From assembly GCA_024364805.1 (NCBI GenBank), contig CM044488.1, forward strand, positions 69,504,011 through 69,539,383: a DNA stretch of 35,373 nt, written 5' to 3'. The notes beneath the pieces were generated by a model. It saw only the letters and a program-made list of their open reading frames with translations. It made no database searches and was not told the DNA's origin. Positions within the stretch are counted from its first letter, which is position 1; every line of letters begins with the position of its first letter. The DNA comes from Euprymna scolopes. Lineage: Eukaryota; Mollusca; Cephalopoda; Sepiida; Sepiolidae. Below, piece after piece: positions 1 through 10,635 of the stretch. Made by a program: the position numbers and the translations under genes.

Positions 1-200
1 TGTGTGTAAAAATATCTACCAAACTCGTCTGAATGTTTGGTCTACAGAGTTTAAATTTGATATATAAGGTATTTGAACTCGTATTTTCGGTTTGGTTTTT
101 AGCCGGCAAACATTATTGCTAAGAGGTCAAAGTTGAAAACAAAACAGTTGTCCATAGCAGGGTAATTCAAATAAGGCATAACGCCTACTGTTACTTCTGT
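1..200 (+). repeat. Helitron-like interspersed repeat, fragment at window edge
   Basis: This stretch shares an ordered set of short blocks with repeats near 14925 and 17965: TCTACAG, then a TTAAA.TTGATATA block, then a block like GGTATT.GAAC, then TTAGCCGGC or TTCGGCC. A later block like ATAACGCCTAC also recurs near 15080 and 19670. Such shared order indicates one dispersed family. The left end is cut by the window, so the element's start cannot be seen. No protein frame is evident. Assignment to a Helitron-like group rests on the better-preserved copies at 1077 and 2858. Confidence 0.45.
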
Positions 201-240
201 ACATGCGCAATATTAAACATTCATAGCGCAAAGAACTCTT

Positions 241-482
241 TCTTTAAGCCATCAACCATGGCTGGGTAGAAGTTCTATGTAATTTAAGCGATACTGAAAA
301 AAATACGATTGTAAATTACTTAGGACTTCTACACAGTCATGGCTAACAGATTAAATAATAGTTCCATTCAAAATTCCGTGCAGATTCCCGAGTTTGACAA
401 GATACAGCTGAAGAAGGATGGAGGTTACATCGACCGAAATGTTGTGCAAATAACAAGACAAGACCAGTAATCCAAATAATAT
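241..482 (+). mobile_element. Foldback (long inverted-arm) element, right half
   Basis: The segment contains ACAGCTGAAGAAGG followed by GGAGGTTACAT and ends in AGTAATCCAAATAAT. These match the right arm of the complete copy at 10901-11258 and, reverse complemented, the left arms at 7131 and 33901. The interior has AATACGATTGTAAATTACTTAGG and a TTAAATAATAG block that recur in the interiors at 11060 and 34210. The left arm is absent, so this copy is broken. No transposase frame is present, which fits a non-autonomous element. Confidence 0.6.
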
Positions 483-1076
483 GAATTCTCAATCGTAATT
501 AACTTTTTTTTTTTTATTTGTTGCACATCTGTTGTTTAAAAGTTCTGTTTTTTGTTTTTTATTGTTTTCTGGTAACATCCTTTCTAAGAAAACTATTCAA
601 TTCTTTTTATGGAAAAAGAATGGACACTTTTCATCATTACAGTTTCTCACAAAATTATTTTACTTTCGTCTTTTGCCTTTCAGAACCGATATGTTTACAA
701 CGTAAATGGATAATGTCTGTGCCACAACTATCAGGCTATCAGACAGAGTTGACGGACATTCTGTCCAAGTTACAAACAAAGAAAGGAAAGTGTTTGGCAC
801 TGTAGACCCTCCCCCTGCATTAATCCACGCATCCTTTATTCATGAGCAAATTTGTAGTTATATTTTTGTATCCTTAACTGTTGTACTCGTATTGATCGTT
901 TAATATTGAATTTGAAATCTTTAAGAGTATGATTATCAGCAGTAGCCAAGGATATGATTACACTGTGCAACAAATTTCAGTTTTAAAAAAGTACATGCTA
1001 CATAAGACCTGTTTTGGGGTAAGAAAAATATTCTGATGTTAAAGCTTTTATTTTTGTAGATTAGGCAACGTTTTCG
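483..1076. other. AT-rich interval with an unproven exon-like block
   Basis: A pyrimidine tract ending in TTTCAG at 681-683 looks like a splice acceptor. The following sequence gives three possible endings: a frame that stops after nine codons, a frame ending in QTKKGKCLAL at 805, and a frame from 706 to 903 whose last residues are hydrophobic. None matches a family I recognise, and no donor or upstream exon could be tied to it. It may be chance, or the last exon of an unseen plus-strand gene. Nothing else was recognised in this interval. Confidence 0.15.
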
Positions 1077-1503
1077 TCTATAATATAAATATCACCTGTC
1101 TGTTTAAATGTATGTATGTATTTTTGTATGTCTGTCTAAAACTTTCAACAAAGCTGACGGATTTTCACAAGATCGGTATCATTTTGAAGTTCGGTGTTTT
1201 GGACGACAAATATCGAAAAATTGGCCAAAACATTAATTCTTTTACCCTCAACTCGGCAGTTTTCTACAAAGAGGGGGTCAATTTTTGCGAACAATTTTTG
1301 CAAGTCATTGTATCTGTTGGATTGACTTTGCCTAATTTTAACATTCTGAACTTTCAGTTGAGCAATGGAGTAGCGGTAAGACGTGAGATTTTCTTTCACT
1401 TTCTGTCACGGGTTCGAACCTGTCTGCCTACTACCACTTTTTTTTTTTTTTTTTTGCTCACTTCCAAACACCCGGACAACGCCAGGTATCCAGTGTACTA
1501 TAA
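1077..1503 (+). mobile_element. Helitron-like non-autonomous element with internal tRNA-like segment
   Basis: The candidate starts with TCTATAATATAAAT, then a GTATGTATG and GTCTGTCT block, then CTGACGGATTTTCACAAGAT. It ends with a GC hairpin, CCCGGACAACGCCAGG, followed by a degraded version of the CTAGT-type end. A TC start, a 3' hairpin and a CTAGT-like end are the known hallmarks of Helitrons. The length is about 425 bp with no Rep/helicase frame. A tRNA-like segment sits inside at 1361-1428. The exact right edge is uncertain because the terminal CTAGT is not intact. Confidence 0.4.
1361..1455 (+). repeat. tRNA-derived (SINE-like) segment with T-run
   Basis: TAGCGGTAAGACG resembles a pol III A box and GGGTTCGAACC is a near-perfect B box, about 35 bp apart. 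A run of 18 T follows at 1438-1455 and could end a pol III transcript. The arms do not fold into a clean cloverleaf and no CCA-ready acceptor stem is seen, so this is read as a tRNA-derived repeat head or tRNA pseudogene and not a functional tRNA. It lies inside the Helitron-like element at 1077-1503. Confidence 0.5.
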
Positions 1504-2857
1504 ATCATATTTTATTATTATTGGTTATGAATAAAAAAACACAGGATTGTCAGTATAAACAACGTTTGTCCCCATAACCCTCTTGTGTTGAATGTCATTC
1601 TCCCTTTTTATATTCTAATAGTAGTTTGCCAACATACCAAGGTTTCCATTTTTCATTAAAACGTTTCTCCATCACTAATAGAATCTATTATCATGTACAT
1701 CACTCACATCACTAAGATTCTCAGCAAAATTTTTAACATGCAATTGTGCATAAAAAAGGGTCACAGATATCCTGTACCTTTTGAGTCTTGTACAATGTTA
1801 TTAGAAGCAGCTAAGAAGCATGTTTATTAGTATGTAGAGAGTATGAGTATTAGAAGCAGCTAAAGATGATTAGGCGTATGTAAGGGTATGATTATTAGTT
1901 GGCTTATAGTAAAGTTCCATTAAATCCTAGCACTTTCTACTATACTATGTATAGATAAAGAATTTTCAAGAATAACCTCCAAGATCTTGACAGTGGAATT
2001 GAGAGAGGGTGATTTCTAGAAAAATGGGAAAATTTTCAGACAATATTTTTTGCAAAGAATTTTATAAATTTTTCAAAGAGTCACAGATGCTCAAAATTGT
2101 AATAGAGCTGCTAGCAACAGCAGCAGCTGCCAGCTAACCTATGCAATTGACCAAGCCGGCTGTAGAAAATAACGTCAAAGCAGAAATAATAAAAAAGGAC
2201 AGATGTGGACAAAGAAACATTGCTCGGAAAAGCGTGTGGGTGACGTCACAGCAGAGGAAAGTCACATGCAGCAGGAGAATAAAGATCTTTTGTTAAAAAC
2301 TGTGCCCTTGAGACGAATTTTTTCCTTCCTTTCCTTTTGAAGAACTATATATTAACGACAACGTTACAAAATGTCGTCCGATCAAATGAAAGTACTGAAT
2401 AGTAATACACAATACTATTTAAACAATTAAATTTAAAACGGCAAATTTCCCACATATTTTACCAATGTTTTACTTCTGAAGCACTAATGTTATGGCAATC
2501 AAACTATACATATACATAGAATTCCTAGACAGACAATACTTTAGGAAAATAATGTTGCTACATTATTTGTACCCAGGTGTTTTAAAACATAGTTTTGTAG
2601 TATGTTTAATTTTCCCCAAATTACCTGTGATCATAAAACTTTGCAGAAAAAATTACATAAAAATATCTGATGTCAGAATATTTATAATGGCGTAATCAGT
2701 TCTGCATTAAAAATGTGTTTGATTTTTAATCGATCGACACGATCAATGTTTTATTTTCAAATTTGATTATCTGGACATTTAAAGCAAAATATGACGGTTT
2801 GTTCTCAGTATAATGAGATAAATTAACCATGAACTTTCCCCAGGTCTTACCAATTTA
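1504..2857. other. No gene recognised
   Basis: AT-rich sequence without a long open frame or matching repeat. A short internal repetition of ATTAGAAGCAGCTAA occurs near 1801 and 1851. Scattered GCAGCAGCAG-type bases lie near 2108-2130. No RNA gene was seen. Confidence 0.4.
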
Positions 2858-3222
2858 TCTATATATTTTTCTTAGTTTGTCCATTTCATTTTTTTTTTCC
2901 GCGGAAACTACTTGGCTCATTTGGCTGAAATTTGATATGAACCTGTGAAGCAAACTAAGTATTATGGCATCCGTTTGATTAAGAAGGATTAGTATTTACT
3001 GTTCAGCCCTACTTGCACATTGCTTTTAGTTTCCTCTTCTCTGCATTCGTTGGATAAGCAACACTTCACTTTCTCATCCTGCTTGTTCATTTGGTACTAT
3101 TGGCTCTTAATTCATATATAAATTTAAGCGTAAAAAATGAACGTATTTATGCAATTTAAAAAGAGAAAATAAAAGCAAAAATGAGAATAAAAATTCCTGG
3201 GCAACGTCAGGTAGATGGTTAA
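2858..3222 (+). mobile_element. Helitron-like non-autonomous element
   Basis: Starts TCTATATATTTTTC, then GTTTGTCCATTTC and the block TTTGGCTGAAATTTGATATGA. It ends near the hairpin CCTGGGCAACGTCAGG at 3196-3211. The start type, body block and GC hairpin match the copy at 1077-1503 in the same order and orientation. The body block also recurs at 5900-5935. No coding frame is present. Boundaries are approximate because the terminal CTAGT-like end is degraded. Confidence 0.4.
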
Positions 3223-4930
3223 TAATACATATTTAGCTATTGATTTAGTAATCAACTGTGCAGATTTGTCTCGTTTTGTCTTGCGATACACATGAACAGG
3301 TGCTTGCAGAATAAGGAGTTTATAGAGAAGCAAAGGTTGCATTTGCTATCTCCCTTGCTCGTTGTTGACGGGAAAATAAAGATGGTGGTTTTGAGAAATG
3401 GTTGCGTGTCAGTGATTCGGGTCAAGTGATGAATAAACTAAGAGCACGATCTCCAATTACACTTTGGACACGATATTGATCAAACTCAGTAGTAACGAAA
3501 AATCCCAAAGAATAAAAAGGAATGCTAGGATACGCAGAGAAGGCTTAGTGTTATTTCAGAATTTTCCTTCTCAGAGACTAGTTGCCTTACGAAACCTTGA
3601 GGATCTAGTCTACCCTGCTATTTCATTCATAAATTGTGGATAGACGGAAGGATATATGGCTTTCACAACGATATTAGAGAAAGTGAAATTATGGTTGCTT
3701 CCTATACATCCTGGACATTATTTAACTTCATTGAGCTTACATGTCTTCTTTGTAAGCTTTTAGAAGGAGGGAGTTTCTCCAGAAATAACAAAATATTTCC
3801 CACCATTCCAGATTCTATTAGCAAAAAAAAGGGAAAACAATTTACTGAAAAGTAAATGTTTTGAAAATAGAATATTGCTTATATCATCTTCAATTATTTT
3901 TTGTTCATCTCCGTGTTTGCTGTTCTAGTTCTTTTTGCATTGCATACACCCTTATTAAATACCTATGTACTTATTTACCAATAATGCTTCAATAAAACTA
4001 CCATAGCCTTTTTGTAAATAGGAGAAAGGGTTATGAACACATGTTGAATTTAACTAAACTAAATATTTTAAATTTTATTTTATATTATTCCTTATTGTCC
4101 TCGCGTTCTTTGTTTCTACTGTCATTATTTTATTTCCAGATTAGAACGAATGATTTATTTGACACTATCCACGTTTTCTTTTTTTTTAAGTTCGTTAATA
4201 CATAAGCATGATTCAGGTTATTAATAACGTTGATTAATCAATATAGTTGTGTACTTCAATTAGTTAATAATACAATATATGAACCAGAAAGATGCTTGGA
4301 TATTATTTGTCTACTGCGTGTTCTCATACATAGACATGTGTTGCTAATTTGAGATATCATTTTTGTTTATCTTATATGCACGAATGCTTTTTTATTGTGC
4401 CTCTTACGGAGTATGTGCACAATTTAATACTTACTTTCTGGTAACTGATATCTGTTAATCTATTTTGACAGTCGGCATTAAGGGCGGAGAAGAAATCGGA
4501 CTCCGACAGCAAAAAAAAAAAAAATAAATAAATAAATACAAAATGAATAAAGTAAAAATAGCCATGCTATTATTTCTTTTTATTTTTTGCTTTCAAACAA
4601 TTGGAAGCCATTATCTTTCTACAATTAGTTCCGATTATTAAATGCCTATCAAATGACAGTGTAGAGAAAGGTCGTTAAAAAGGATCAATTCCCTCCTTCT
4701 TAAAAGTTACGTGGTGACAATGAAAATAAAGTTTGAAACACCTAAAAGCACAAAAACAAATAAATTAAACTAAATTATTTTTACTCGCAATTTTGTAAAT
4801 AACGTGATTTCAATAGCAGCTAAACCAGAATTGTTTCAAACGGCATGAACCTATGATCCTCTCAAACATAGGTGAAATTAGAATATTTGTTCAAGCAATT
4901 ATCTATATAATATTTTTCTGTGAGATGGGT
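3223..4930. other. No gene recognised
   Basis: Mostly AT-rich unique-looking sequence. An A-rich tract with AAATAAATAAATA lies at about 4511-4537. Open frames here are short and have no recognisable motif. The 73-codon frame at 3634-3855 has no domain I can name. Confidence 0.4.
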
Positions 4931-5854
4931 AGATATGCTGACGACACCACGCTTTATAACAGACACGACAGAAAAACAAATGAACACATATCTAAAGAAA
5001 TGGCAGAAACACTAGAGGATGACTTCCGATCTGTAGTGGAATGGGGACATAAATGGATGGTCACATTCAATGCTGCCAAGACTAAACTGGTTTCATTCAA
5101 TAATTACAAGAAACCTTCTCTACCATCAATAGCAATGGCCAATTACTCTTTATCTGAAAGTACATCTTTTAAACACCTCGGCCTAATGCTCTCAGGAAAC
5201 ATGAGTTGGAACAATTACATTGAGCGTATCGCCAGGACCGCTGCGAAGAAGATAGGTTCTCTCTACCGTCCTAGAAAGCTACTTAAAGCCCAAAAGTATC
5301 CTATACCTCTATAAGGCCACCATTCTCCCATGTATGGAGTATTGTTGTCATATTTGGGCTGGTGCATCTGCCACTAATCTCTCGCTCCTAGACAAGGTTC
5401 AAAAGAGAGTCCCCAATCTGATAGGTCCTGAACTGTCATCTAAACTTCAGCCTCTGTCACATCAACGAAATGTTGCATCCCTCTGCCTGTTCTACAAGTA
5501 CTTTAACGGTGAATGCTCTGACGAACTGCAAGCACTTGTGCCTCCTCGACGTAAATACCTCCGAAAAACCCGACAAGCAGCTAAATCCCACCCCTTCACA
5601 GTAGAGATCCCTAGATGTAAGAAAGCCTTCTACTCCAGTAGTTTCTTCCCCAGGACAGCTACACTTTGGAATTCCCTTCCGGGACCCTGCTTCCCCAACT
5701 GTACTGATATGCAGAAGTTCAAGTGCAACATCAACAGACATCTTGCTGCCCAATTCCCTACACAGTACCCCTGATTCCTATGTCCCTGATAATAGTCCCA
5801 TACAACAAAGTGGCAATGTGCCTTGTTTGGGGTGAAAATGTAATTAAAAAAAAA
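4931..5854 (+). mobile_element. LINE family A, 5'-truncated copy (RT C-terminal half)
   Basis: The copy opens almost exactly at the reverse-transcriptase motif RYADDTTLY (4931-4957), so the catalytic YADD survives but upstream RT motifs are gone. The frame runs to 5314 through WMVTFNAAKTKLVSF, SFKHLGLMLSGNMSWNNYI and GSLYRPRKLL. A second frame, open back to at least 5283, continues with SILYLYKATILPCMEYCCHI, LQPLSHQRNVASLCLFYKYF and TLWNSLPGPCFP to a stop at 5774. The two frames are offset by one extra base near 5286-5292, as the family A copy at 31290-32176 shows. The 3' untranslated part ends GGGGTGAAAATGTAATT with an A-tail at 5846-5854. The layout is typical of CR1/Jockey-group LINEs; the exact clade is not resolved. 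Confidence 0.85.
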
Positions 5855-6070
5855 TATATATATTCTGTTTGTCTGTCTGTCTTCCCATTCCATTTTTTCT
5901 CAAAAATTACTGGGCCGATCTGACTGAAAGTTTGTATTATGATCAAGTGCAGCAAATTAAGTAAGTAAATTGGCATCCCTTTGATGCACTGTTAGGGATT
6001 AATAGTATTTAATGCAGTTACTACAATACCACATGCACGTTAGAAGTTTGGCATAAAACCTTCATTTAAA
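5855..6070 (+). repeat. Helitron-like interspersed repeat, partial
   Basis: Directly after the A-tail of the LINE comes TATATATTCTGTTTGTCTGTCTGTC, then GGGCCGATCTGACTGAAAG, GGCATCCCTTTGAT and a GGGATTAATAGTATTTA block. The same blocks occur in order in the copy at 2858-3050. No 3' hairpin was found, so it is truncated or too decayed to delimit. It has no coding capacity. Confidence 0.4.
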
Positions 6071-6424
6071 GGTTATAACTTTTGCACGTTTTTAAGGCTA
6101 AAAAGTCTAATATACAAATAATCGTTTAGAATATTATTGCATTTAAGCATTAAATAATCCAGTAGCCATTTTATTTCATTTTTTCGTATTTTCATTCTTT
6201 TCGTGTACCACATCAAAGAATTCTGATAGATTCAAGTGGTTTTCAGTCTTTTTGAAGATGCAGAAAATAATGACAGGATTCAGTATGGATTTTTGGTATG
6301 CGTCTTGACTACTGTTCTGACTCCCTGTTCTTGAATCTGAAGGTGGCCAAACTGGAGTCCAATCTGCATTGCAATCGCTTACGGTGACATGAATATGTTG
6401 ACATGAAGCTTTGGTTGGAAATTT

Positions 6425-6517
6425 GATTTGTTTTACGGCATATTAATTCTTTTCAGGTTATTTAAGCCAACTCTGAAAGTTTTGAAAAAAAAAGAAAAAA
6501 GAAATTCATGCTTCAAG

Positions 6518-6551
<34 letters not shown>

Positions 6552-6900
6552 TTTTATATATCATCAAATATTTATGTTTGCTTTCGTTGATTTGTTTCAT
6601 GGCAAATCAATTTTCAGATTATTTAATACCAAATCAAGTAATTTTGGAAAAAAAAAAGTTTTATGCTTCGAATTGTTATATCTTCAAATATTTATGTATG
6701 GTGTTTAGTTTGATTGTTTTGTAGATAAAATTGTTTTTGTTTTTAGCTTTGCAGGACATGATTGAGTTTTGCAAAGGGTAAGGAAAAATATCTAATGTAA
6801 TGTTTGGTGCATTTAAGTTAGGAAGCTGATATATTCAGACAGCCTGATCTGGCAACATCAGCTGTGGTTGGATAAATAAATGTACAGAAATATCAATTTG
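6425..6900 (-). repeat. SINE-like repeats (two tail copies, minus strand) with (TA)n
   Basis: TTTTACGGCATATTAATTC at 6430 and TTCATGGCAAATCAATTTTC at 6597 are reverse complements of the tail GATATGCCGTAAAAC seen at 9328 and 18429. After the second one, the blocks GCAGGACATGATTGAGTTTTG, TTTGGTGCATTTAAG and CAGACAGCCTGATCTGG match the minus-strand copy at 20935-21220 over roughly 300 bp. A TA-dinucleotide run lies at about 6521-6550. Two partial copies of one SINE-like family lie here, both on the minus strand. Confidence 0.6.
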
Positions 6901-7130
6901 GGGTAACCGAGAAAAAAGGAGAAAACAGAAGGGACAATCCAAACTGATTTCAAGTAATCACACATCAAAACCATCGTAAACGACAGGATTTCATGGAGAA
7001 AATTACTTTATACCGCCATGGCCAACATGCAAGCTATATCTGGTGCGAGAAAAGACACACTAAATGCCAAAGAAAGAAGCTAAAATCATGTTTTGTTTTC
7101 TTAATTTTTTAGATGAGGGTTTATAATCTG

Positions 7131-7339
7131 TATTATCCGGACTACTGTTCTCATCTTAAATGTTATTTTTACAACTGTTTGACCGACATAACCTCCGACC
7201 TTCTTCAGGTGTATCTTGTTAAATTCAGAAATCTATAGGAGTTCAACCAGATACACTTGAAGAAGCTCGAAGGTTTCATCGGCTGGAACATTATGAGAAT
7301 AAGACTTCAGATGAGAACAATAGTTAGAGTAATCCAAAT
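7131..7339 (+). mobile_element. Foldback element, short palindromic copy
   Basis: The left arm (7131-7230) carries ACTACTGTTCTCATCTTAA, CATAACCTCCGACCTTCTTC and AGGTGTATCTTGTTAAA. The right arm (7243-7339) is its reverse complement with some mismatches, ending TTAGAGTAATCCAAAT. The whole is nearly a perfect hairpin with a very short centre. It ends 527 bp upstream of the first recognised host exon. There is no coding frame, and the interior found in the longer copies is missing. Confidence 0.7.
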
Positions 7340-7866
7340 TGAGTTTTATCAATTTGTTTTGCGATTTCACCAAATCTTTATAGATAAATGAAGATTTGCC
7401 ATCTGGTTGTCTGAAGCCGAAACTCTACTATTACTTCCGTTAATGTACTGTCCTGAAATGTTCAATTAAGTCTTCTGTATTATTTTAGACTAACTTACCA
7501 TCAATTCTCAATTCAGAGGAAATGTTGTCCAGTATTTGTTGTGCTGTCATGAGATTCATTACCTCTTTTTTTTTTATAGGAAGGTGTAAGTGCAGTATCT
7601 ATTCTATTGTGATGATACCATACTCCAAAGCATAACCTCCTCCTTTAGGATTTGAGAGGGGCGATGTAGTATATATTCTGCTGTTTTGATACCATCCTCC
7701 TAGTCATACCTCTTCTTTTTGGGGGGATCAGTGCAATATATGTTCGCTCGTCATAACATTTCAGGTCTGCAAAAATATGTAAGTCAGGGTAGCATAGTTT
7801 TTGCTTGTAAGTAAATAATTATTTATCTTTTTTAAATATTACTAATTTAATTTATTTTGTTTGCAG

Positions 7867-7939
7867 ATGAGGAACCTACGTCGTATGATTATGAACATGA
7901 TTTTGAACTTTTGTCTAAACTAAGCATCAAGCTACCCAA
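7867..7939 (+). CDS. Exon of PH-domain gene (AFAP1-like), acidic/tyrosine segment upstream of the PH domain
   Basis: The exon is bounded by TTTGCAG on the left and GTAAGT on the right. It reads, from a split codon, (D)EEPTSYDYEHDFELLSKLSI then KLP, and ends on two bases (AA) that join the first base of the next exon to make a lysine codon. It is 73 nt long, so entry and exit phases fit a middle exon. An acidic, tyrosine-rich stretch just before the first PH domain is also found in AFAP1 proteins, which is weak support for that family. Other frames stop within the exon. No upstream exon was identified. Confidence 0.6.
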
Positions 7940-8577
7940 GTAAGTATTCATCACTTTTTAATGCTGTCCAGAAGTGTCGATCAAACACAGAAATGTCACA
8001 AAATATTGTGTAAAATCTTGTTAATTTCTAAAATTAGTTGTTTATTTATTAAAACTTTTTGGGTATTTCATAGTTCAAATAATAATCTCAAATGCCACTT
8101 AAAAAAAGTAAAATATATAATATTAATCGGAAAAGCAAATTAAAAATATTTCATTTGTTTTTTTTTGTTTTTTGTTTTTTTTTTTCAATTTTCTTATGGT
8201 TTTTTAGCTGGGGATGAGGCATCCTACCGGATGCCAGATACCCACCATCCAACGCACTCTAACCAAGAGATCCCTCCAAAACTCTAAACATCCCTTTAAG
8301 CACAACCCTTTGTATCTCTCTTTTATTTTATTCACTTTATTTCATATTTTCCAAGCAACTTCTACGAGTCTGGTTGCTCTCACAACTACTGGAATGATGG
8401 AGATTCTAAGTTTTTTTTTCATCTCGCACGTAAACCCCCGGCATTTCATTATCTTTTCCCTTTCAACTGTCTAACTCGACATCGTTGGAGACACCAACTT
8501 TCACCAAAGCCACCTCCTTCTCCCTCTTGCCTACACCACTGTGTCAGGTCCAAGAGCTTCATCCTCCAAGCACATAG

Positions 8578-8945
8578 CTATAGGAATTGCATAGTCACAG
8601 TAGGTGATGTAAGATTTATTTCCAACTGTTTTTTTTTCTGATATGACTTGCTGCTGCATTTGATATTCAACTTTTTATAGATCCTCCAGAAGAGACATTT
8701 ACACACTCCATTATGTTGCATCGTATAATAGCCGTCCTCCAGCAAAACATTACAACTGGATGTGAGGTAGTTCACATTTTCTAATTCTGTGTGGCAGAAT
8801 CTACACTTGTCAATACTGACACTATTTATCTTTTTAAAATCATTGATTATCAAGTCTTGATCTTGGGCAGCCAGTATAATCCTCTCCTGATCACAGTGGA
8901 GCAATCTTCTTTTTAGCCAGTCTATAGAACTTTCTTTATCTATAT
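8578..8945 (-). mobile_element. LINE remnant: C-terminal zinc-knuckle region of a reverse transcriptase ORF
   Basis: Minus-strand frame with SSIDWLKRRLLHC, then ILAAQDQDLIINDF, then KCRFCHTELENVNYLTSSC and QHNGVCKCLFWRIYKKLNI. The order W-L followed by AAQDQ, a CxxC knuckle, an xxC on a TSSC motif and an H-N-x-V-C segment is the typical C-terminal end of some non-LTR retrotransposon polymerases. The RT core is missing. The family differs from LINE families A, B and C here. The frame is open for 108 codons back to 8904 and slightly further, with a stop upstream near 8952. It lies antisense inside the host intron. Confidence 0.7.
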
Positions 8946-9109
8946 AGACCTAGATGAATTAATCCAGAAAATATTTGGCACACTTGATTGACCCATTCTT
9001 CCAGGTTTTGCAATGGAAAGTATTTTTGCCAACTCTTTTGGGCTATTTCTATAGCAGGATTGTTTTATGTTTCTGTTTCATTTGTAAGACAGTTTTGCTC
9101 TTATTTCTT

Positions 9110-9358
9110 CATGATCCTGGATATGACCTTAAACTATATCCGATGGTGATGCTCCATTAATTGCCATTGCTCCCATGTCCACTCTGACCCGGAGTGATAG
9201 TACCTGTTAGCGTCCCAACTATGGGTTAAATAGAAACTGACTTGAAAAAAAAAATCAAATATATTCTATTAAAAACTTTTTCTTCAAAATCACTGGATTC
9301 GGCATTAAATAACCTGAAAAGGGTTGATATGCCGTAAAACAAAAACAACCAACCAACA
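9110..9358 (+). mobile_element. SINE copy 1, with 9-bp target duplication
   Basis: Starts TCCTGGATATGACC and ends GATATGCCGTAAAAC followed by an AACAAAAACAACCAACCA-type tail. TTATTTCTT flanks it at 9101-9109 and 9359-9367. The copy at 18187-18460 starts at the same base, so this is probably the true 5' end and not a truncation. An internal block of about 40 bp present in the other copy is missing here. No clear A and B boxes were seen in the 5' part. It lies in the host intron in the sense direction. Confidence 0.75.
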
Positions 9359-9744
9359 TTATTTCTTTGTTATATCATCAGATAGACCCCAAAAATATGC
9401 CTGTAAATTTATTTGTGAATTCATTGAATTTATTCTTAAAATGATTGACATTAGTGCTATTTATAACCTTATTAAGTATTGGTTCCACAAGCGTCTCACT
9501 CTATTAGGAAAAAAAAAAAACACTAATCATATAGTACATTTAGTTTTTGAAATTTTTCTTGTCAATTAATGTCTAGTATGAGGAGAGATATTAGAAAATG
9601 TAAGACTACTACTTTAGCAATATATGCACTCTTCCTATTTCTGTTTTTGTTTCAACCAATCACATGCTTCTATTTGTATATGAACAGACAAAATCCAAAG
9701 ACATAACATTTTAATAGTATATAAGTAACTTAAAAAGAATAGAA

Positions 9745-9985
9745 AATCGACCTTGGATTTACTTTTAGCAGCCACATAACTCTAGCTCTCCTTATTTTGT
9801 TTTTTAATGCTTACATTTCATGAACAATATTTCTGACAAAGGGATGATAATTGCTGTTTTCTGGATTGAAATCTATCCATCTCAGACTTACTGTTTTTTT
9901 TGTTTTTTTTACCTTGAAGTATTTTTTTAGCTCGTATATCAAATGTCTTCATGCCTTGTCTGGAGCGATTTTGATTAAAAGAAAA
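9745..9985. repeat. Interspersed repeat X, diverged copy
   Basis: Shares with the copies at 22220-22432 and 26685-26900 the ordered blocks CTTATTTTGT, GACAAAGGGA, AATTGCTG and CTTGAAGTATTT. It ends with the block ATGCCTTGTCTGGAGCGATTTT, also present at 26877. It is more diverged than those two. It ends about 43 bp before the PH exon, so its polypyrimidine stretches lie in the region where the branch point would be expected. No protein frame is present. Confidence 0.6.
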
Positions 9986-10028
9986 ATCTATAAATTCTTA
10001 TTAATATATTTTTTCATCATTATTACAG

Positions 10029-10383
10029 AACTTTAAAAAAGATGAAGAAGATGAAGAATGGACGAAAGATGCACTCTTCATCACAGTGGAATCTTGCTCA
10101 ACCTTTTCGGTCTTTGGAAGATGTGATCATCTCGGGTGACCTTCAACTTAAACGGAAACTCACCTGGAACAAACGACTTGTGGCAGTCAGTGCTGGACGC
10201 TTGATCTGTTACAAATCAGAGAGGGAGCTTCGGCCAGGGCTGGTTATAACTCTGTCAGGATATGATGTCAGTTACATGGAACGTGAGGGACGACGGGGCT
10301 ATGAACTGAAACTGACTCATCCGTTGTCAGAAACATATCATTTCACTGTTGAATGCAAAGAGTGGGCCCAAACATGGGCAGAG
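10029..10383 (+). CDS. Exon encoding most of a PH domain (AFAP1-like)
   Basis: Acceptor TTACAG and donor GTGAGT bound a 355-nt exon; one base completes a lysine codon and 118 codons follow in phase 0. A basic run of K and M residues is followed by the PH fold beginning near ISGDLQLKRKLTWNKRLVAV (beta strands 1-2), GRLICYKSERELRPGL (strand 3), LSGYDVSYM, YELKLTHPLSETYHFTVEC (strands 5-7) and the start of the C-terminal helix KEWAQTWAE. The helix has the tryptophan that is nearly invariant in PH domains. Resemblance to the first PH domain of AFAP1 proteins (CYKS, ELK.T, KE.A..W..VIK) is the best match from memory. SKAP-type PH domains were considered and fit less well. PH domains bind phosphoinositides or proteins at membranes or actin. 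The exact gene is not certain. Confidence 0.8.
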
Positions 10384-10635
10384 GTGAGTTGAATAATTTC
10401 TTACTACCTCCTTTCACATAACCTTTTTTTTTATATATAACAATAGAATAAAAATATTTTTTTAAATGGGTTGTCTCTTCCTGCGATCACTACACCTTGA
10501 ATAATTTTAATAACCATTAATCACAAGTTTAAATATTTGTGAAAAAACTATTTTGCTAATTTAGGAATCACTTTTCAGCCATCTTGGAGAGAAAACTAAA
10601 GTTTATTTAGATTCTTATTTAATTACCTCTCCGTG

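Larger units (their letters stand above)
7940..10028 (+). other. Intron of the PH-domain gene, filled with repeats
   Basis: About 2.1 kb between consensus donor GTAAGT and acceptor TTATTACAG. It holds a minus-strand LINE remnant (8578-8945), a SINE with a 9-bp target duplication (9110-9358) and a copy of an interspersed repeat (9745-9985) that ends about 43 bp before the next exon. The stretch 8214-8577 was not recognised. Confidence 0.55.

Noticed and set aside
6508-6708. Frame with IYIYIYIYIY
   Set aside because: Produced by the (TA)n run; same for frames near 11206 and 14326.
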